Assembly: GCA_016801885.1 (NCBI GenBank)
Contig: CM028893.1
Coordinates: 6,213,950 to 6,277,949 of the forward strand
Origin: Toxotes chatareus
Lineage: Eukaryota; Chordata; Actinopteri; Toxotidae
Direction: 5' to 3'
Length of the DNA: 64,000 nt
Shown here: one piece after another, positions 60,719 through 64,000 of the stretch
Numbering within the stretch: the stretch's first letter is position 1
Layout: each line of letters begins with the position of its first letter
Position numbers and translations under genes: made by a program
The notes under the pieces: generated by a model
Told to the model about the DNA's origin: nothing
Seen by the model: only the letters and a program-made list of their open reading frames with translations
Database searches by the model: none

Positions 60719-63700
60719 GCAGTGATTTTGCCCTAAGAGGAAAAACAGTGAAAGAACTGTAAAAGCTTATGACTGGTTGTCTGATCGACAATTTTTAGTA
60801 GAAATCCTTCCGTAGTTGCAGCTTGAGCAGTAATGTGTGTAGGTTTTTGTGCAATTTCCGTGTAACAGTCTGCTGTATAAATGATTCATTTGAAACAAGG
60901 TGAGCAGAGTGAATTAACTTTTATACCTGGTTATAAGGCTCCCCTGACTGAATGCAGTGAAATTGCTTTTACACCATGTACTGCAGTAAAAATGAACAAG
61001 GTGTATATAAAGCTTGTTGTTGTCGGCTATGACTCAGCTCCGGAGGAAGGTCCTGCTAGGAACTGTGATTGCTTTGTGAAAAAAATTGCCCTCATTAAGG
61101 GGAATTAATGGCTCACAAAAGTAACTGAAGGTGCAGTGGTTTGTGTGTGTGTGTGTGTTTTAAAGGAAAGATTGACAGAGGTTAGAAAAGCGAAAGCCTT
61201 GTTCATTTGCAGGGAATTTTGGCTTTCCCTTATTCATTTCCACTTAGAATTGCACTTCAGCTGGATGTTTTGTGTTCTTGCTGTTTTTACTGTTTCTTAC
61301 AAGCCATCATTGCAAGTTCTACTGGCAACATGACCATGTTTTCCGGTCTGAAATAATATAAATAAGAGTGTTTCATTATGTTTTAGTTGTTTTGGGGTTG
61401 TCTTTTGGAAACAGGAGGCGAGATGCACATCTCTGAGAGACTCGCAGAGGGGTTTGCTGGGTTGGGAAAATAAACTCAGAGGTGGCTGACTCTCAGTGAG
61501 TCTGGGGCTTGACAGCCTGATGATGACGCTTTATTTTCATTTCCACTTGGGACCCATGAAGGTCTGGAAGACACTTAGAGCATTCAGCATTCTCCCAAAG
61601 CTCATCTGTGCTGTTTTTAGTTTATTTAGGGTCTCCTGAAGGGATTTGTGATGTGATGGTTACACATAATGTCTGATGTGTTTTAGACATGTGCGTGCAG
61701 ACATAGGAGTCCTCCTGGTTTGTCCCACCAGGACTTTGACCAACTTTGCATGTTATATAGGTTTTTGAGAGGCAGATGATTAGTTGTTTTGATGTCCAGA
61801 TGCTGTTTCTGGTAACTGGAGACCTACCTGTCCTACTGCAGCATCAGCCTCCGGTCTCAGCCTGTCAGCACCCACTGGTCTGGTGAGATGAGACCTTTCT
61901 GCAAGCTGGACTTTATACAGATAATACCACAGCTGATCTGACATACTGCACCGTTACATACTGGAGTGCTGAATTAAAAATTGGATTGTGTTTTTTGCAG
62001 CCTGTGTCCAGCAGGTGGCTAAATTTAGACTTGCCTTTAGTGTTGGCAGTTCTGAGTGTTTAATGAAGTTCTCGTTTCAGACTTGAATTACATCAGTGTT
62101 CTTCATCCTTTCATCTGAAATGTTAAAAAGATCTCGTAGCTGCCCTTTAATGTCCAATGTACATTGCAGAAGTGTAACAGCCGTAACATCTGCCCCAAAT
62201 GAGGAGTTTTATATGAACAGTGAATTCAACAACTTCACGCAACAGATTCAAAAACTCTTTGCTCTAGACTTTCCATTTTGCTCTTAAATCTTTCATCCCT
62301 CTATTCTACTATGAGATCCCCTTCCCAGCTTCTCTTCCTCCCCCCCTCCTCACAGCCTCTCTATCATACATTTTCCTTTACTGTTGACAAGATAGGGTAT
62401 CCATGACATAAGAGCCTGTACCGGTCACGCTTGCGTGCTCAAACTGTTGCAGGAATAATCCAACACGGGTCATGCAACGCTCAAGTAAACACCAGCCTTA
62501 GACCACCAAGGCTGGCTGATAAGTTGAAAGATAATGAAAGCGAAGCCCTTGGGAGCTGAAGGGAAAAAATACAGTTGAGTGTCGGGAAAAACAATCCTGC
62601 ACTCGTAACCATAGAGGGCAGATCAAAGGGGATGGAGACCGCAGTGAAACTGCAGGTTAGCTCACTGATGTGAAACAATGTTGGTGACAGTATTAGTTTA
62701 GTTTAAAGGTGTACTGATTCATCCCTCCATATATACATTACATTCTGTAGTTCACTGTATAGCAAGCTGAAAATTGAGATTTGGGGATTTTTATTGTTGT
62801 GTTCTATTATAGAGAAGAGAACCAGGAGGGAGGAGGGTAAAAATAATGGTCTATATAGTGAATAGGGAGAAACACAGCTGTGTTTCCAATGTTGCTAAAT
62901 CCTGATTCGTGCACAAAAATAAGTAACATCACATTTTTTTTTTCTCCCAAATGAGCCCCACCCACTTCAAACCAGAGAGAATAGTTGAGACAAAAACAGC
63001 AGAGACTGAAATCTCTCAACTAAAACAACCAAAACTGCTAAAGTTTCAGAAGATAGGTTGTCAGGGCCTTTAAGAATGGAACAGCAACATGTCTTTCCAG
63101 AAAGAATATCCTGGTTACTCTGTGAACAGTTTTCATTGGAACTACATTTCAAGACGAGAAATAGTCTGCTGCTTTGGGCACCTTAAAATGAATTCCGTTA
63201 ACTTTCAGTGTGTTGGACTGGAGGCAGAACTCTCAGAGTCTATAAAGGCAAAATAAATGCAAAACTATCTGTATGGTTAGATTAGACCAGAGCTAAGTCA
63301 GAAAACAGTTTTTTCCTGTAATTTGGGTGAACAGACCCTTAAACTACTTAAGAACTTTTGATTAAACTCCAGGGATTAGGGCAATGGATCACTGAAACAC
63401 AAACAACAGCATACAAAGTACATCAACATGGAATATGATTAGTAATGACATGCTGTATGAATGGGAAAATGTATGAATTTACAGTATGCAAACATATCTA
63501 AAAGATAAAGGACAAACATGAAGAAGCAATGTAAGATATGGAAATGCATGGTATTTGTTCTGCATAATCCCAAAGTGCAACCAGATACAATGCAAATGTT
63601 TAAAGATTTTGTTACTTTTGCTGCTCCAGCTGTATTAGTGGATAGTTATTCAGGCTGTGAGTACTGTATGCCAGTCTATTAAAATAGTTGAGGATTGTAA

Positions 63701-64000
63701 TAACATTTTTGACTGGAGCTCAGTTGGCTTTTCTCCAGTGACTTCACATCTTTGTTAAGGAACTGCGATGACTGTCCTTGAACAGTTTTGGGGGCTCTGT
63801 GGTCCACTTTATATAGCCCTGCATCACTAAATCCATCCGCACACACACCACAGACACGTACGCACGCGGCGAACACTGGCACACACATCCCTGGTGTCAG
63901 TGAGGCCAGCCAGCAGTCATGTCATGTAGTCATGTAGCAGCAGGTATAGGGTTACACATGATTTCAATGTGACATCCAATAGCCACAGAAGTCTTAAACA
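60719..64000. other. intronic DNA to the window edge, no gene recognised
   Basis: No Gly-X-Y exon is found. The GT run at 61,141-61,160 is listed separately. The stretch 62,700-63,345 holds phrases such as AATTTGGGTGAACAGACCCT that resemble the ends of fish repeats, but it could not be assigned. Open frames on either strand are chance. Confidence 0.4.
61141..61160. repeat. GT microsatellite
   Basis: Eight consecutive GT units preceded by TT and followed by TTT. Confidence 0.8.

Larger units (their letters stand above)
2040..64000 (+). other. intron 2 of the col25a1-like gene, running past the window edge
   Basis: Both strands were read for short exons encoding Gly-X-Y triplets flanked by AG and GT, in the phase needed after exon 2, and none was found. 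The whole stretch has intron-like composition: AT-rich, with simple repeats and decayed interspersed repeats, and with open frames no longer than chance would give. The intron is therefore at least 61,961 bases, against 161 for intron 1. The alternative is that a diverged short exon was missed, since collagen exons can be as short as 27 bases. Sub-regions are listed separately. Confidence 0.65.

Noticed and set aside
1..64000. CRISPR arrays, operons, phage or other prokaryotic systems, and tRNA/rRNA genes
   Set aside because: No regularly spaced repeats, no dense ORF organisation, no cloverleaf or rRNA-like sequence recognised. The intron-exon structure and the repeats are those of a vertebrate genome.

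Overview
The window looks like single-copy vertebrate nuclear DNA from a ray-finned fish, probably a percomorph-type teleost. It is AT-rich, has no dense ORF array, is full of short microsatellites and homopolymer runs, and carries degraded copies of interspersed repeats that are typical of teleost genomes. Nothing prokaryotic, viral or plasmid-like is visible.

One gene is supported. Two 5' coding exons of a transmembrane collagen, best matched to col25a1 (collagen type XXV alpha 1), lie on the + strand at 1515-1808 and 1970-2039. Both have consensus GT/AG junctions and are separated by a 161-base intron. Together they encode a short cytoplasmic tail, a single type II transmembrane anchor, a juxtamembrane coiled-coil-like stalk, a furin-type R-x-x-R site and the Cys-x-Cys motif just before the first Gly-X-Y repeat. 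The second exon ends on the first base of a split glycine codon, so the collagen triplets must begin in a later exon. I found no Gly-X-Y exon in the rest of the window. Positions 2040-64000 are therefore read as one very large intron (more than 61.9 kb) that runs past the right edge.

Layout: 1-1040 is upstream intergenic DNA. 1041-1514 is the CpG-richer promoter and 5' leader, with a 12-codon upstream ORF whose stop codon abuts the main ATG. 1515-2039 holds exon 1, intron 1 and exon 2. 2040-64000 is intron 2. The intron contains several fragments of one teleost repeat family in both orientations (near 14.1, 25.0, 31.8, 40.9, 54.9, 59.4 and 60.5 kb). It also contains two fragments of a TTAGCATG-type repeat (4.8 and 27.2 kb), one TAAATGGACTGCA-type element (51.6-51.9 kb), one ATTA-ended element (30.2-30.5 kb), simple repeats, an isolated CpG-rich patch at 39.5-39.7 kb, and several ATTA-core-rich blocks that could be conserved enhancers.

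No new multi-gene system was found. The observations most worth testing are the uORF and start-codon arrangement, the CpG-rich patch at 39.5 kb, and a small frame-compatible candidate exon at 59,646-59,823. Gene and repeat identities come from recalled family features rather than a database search.
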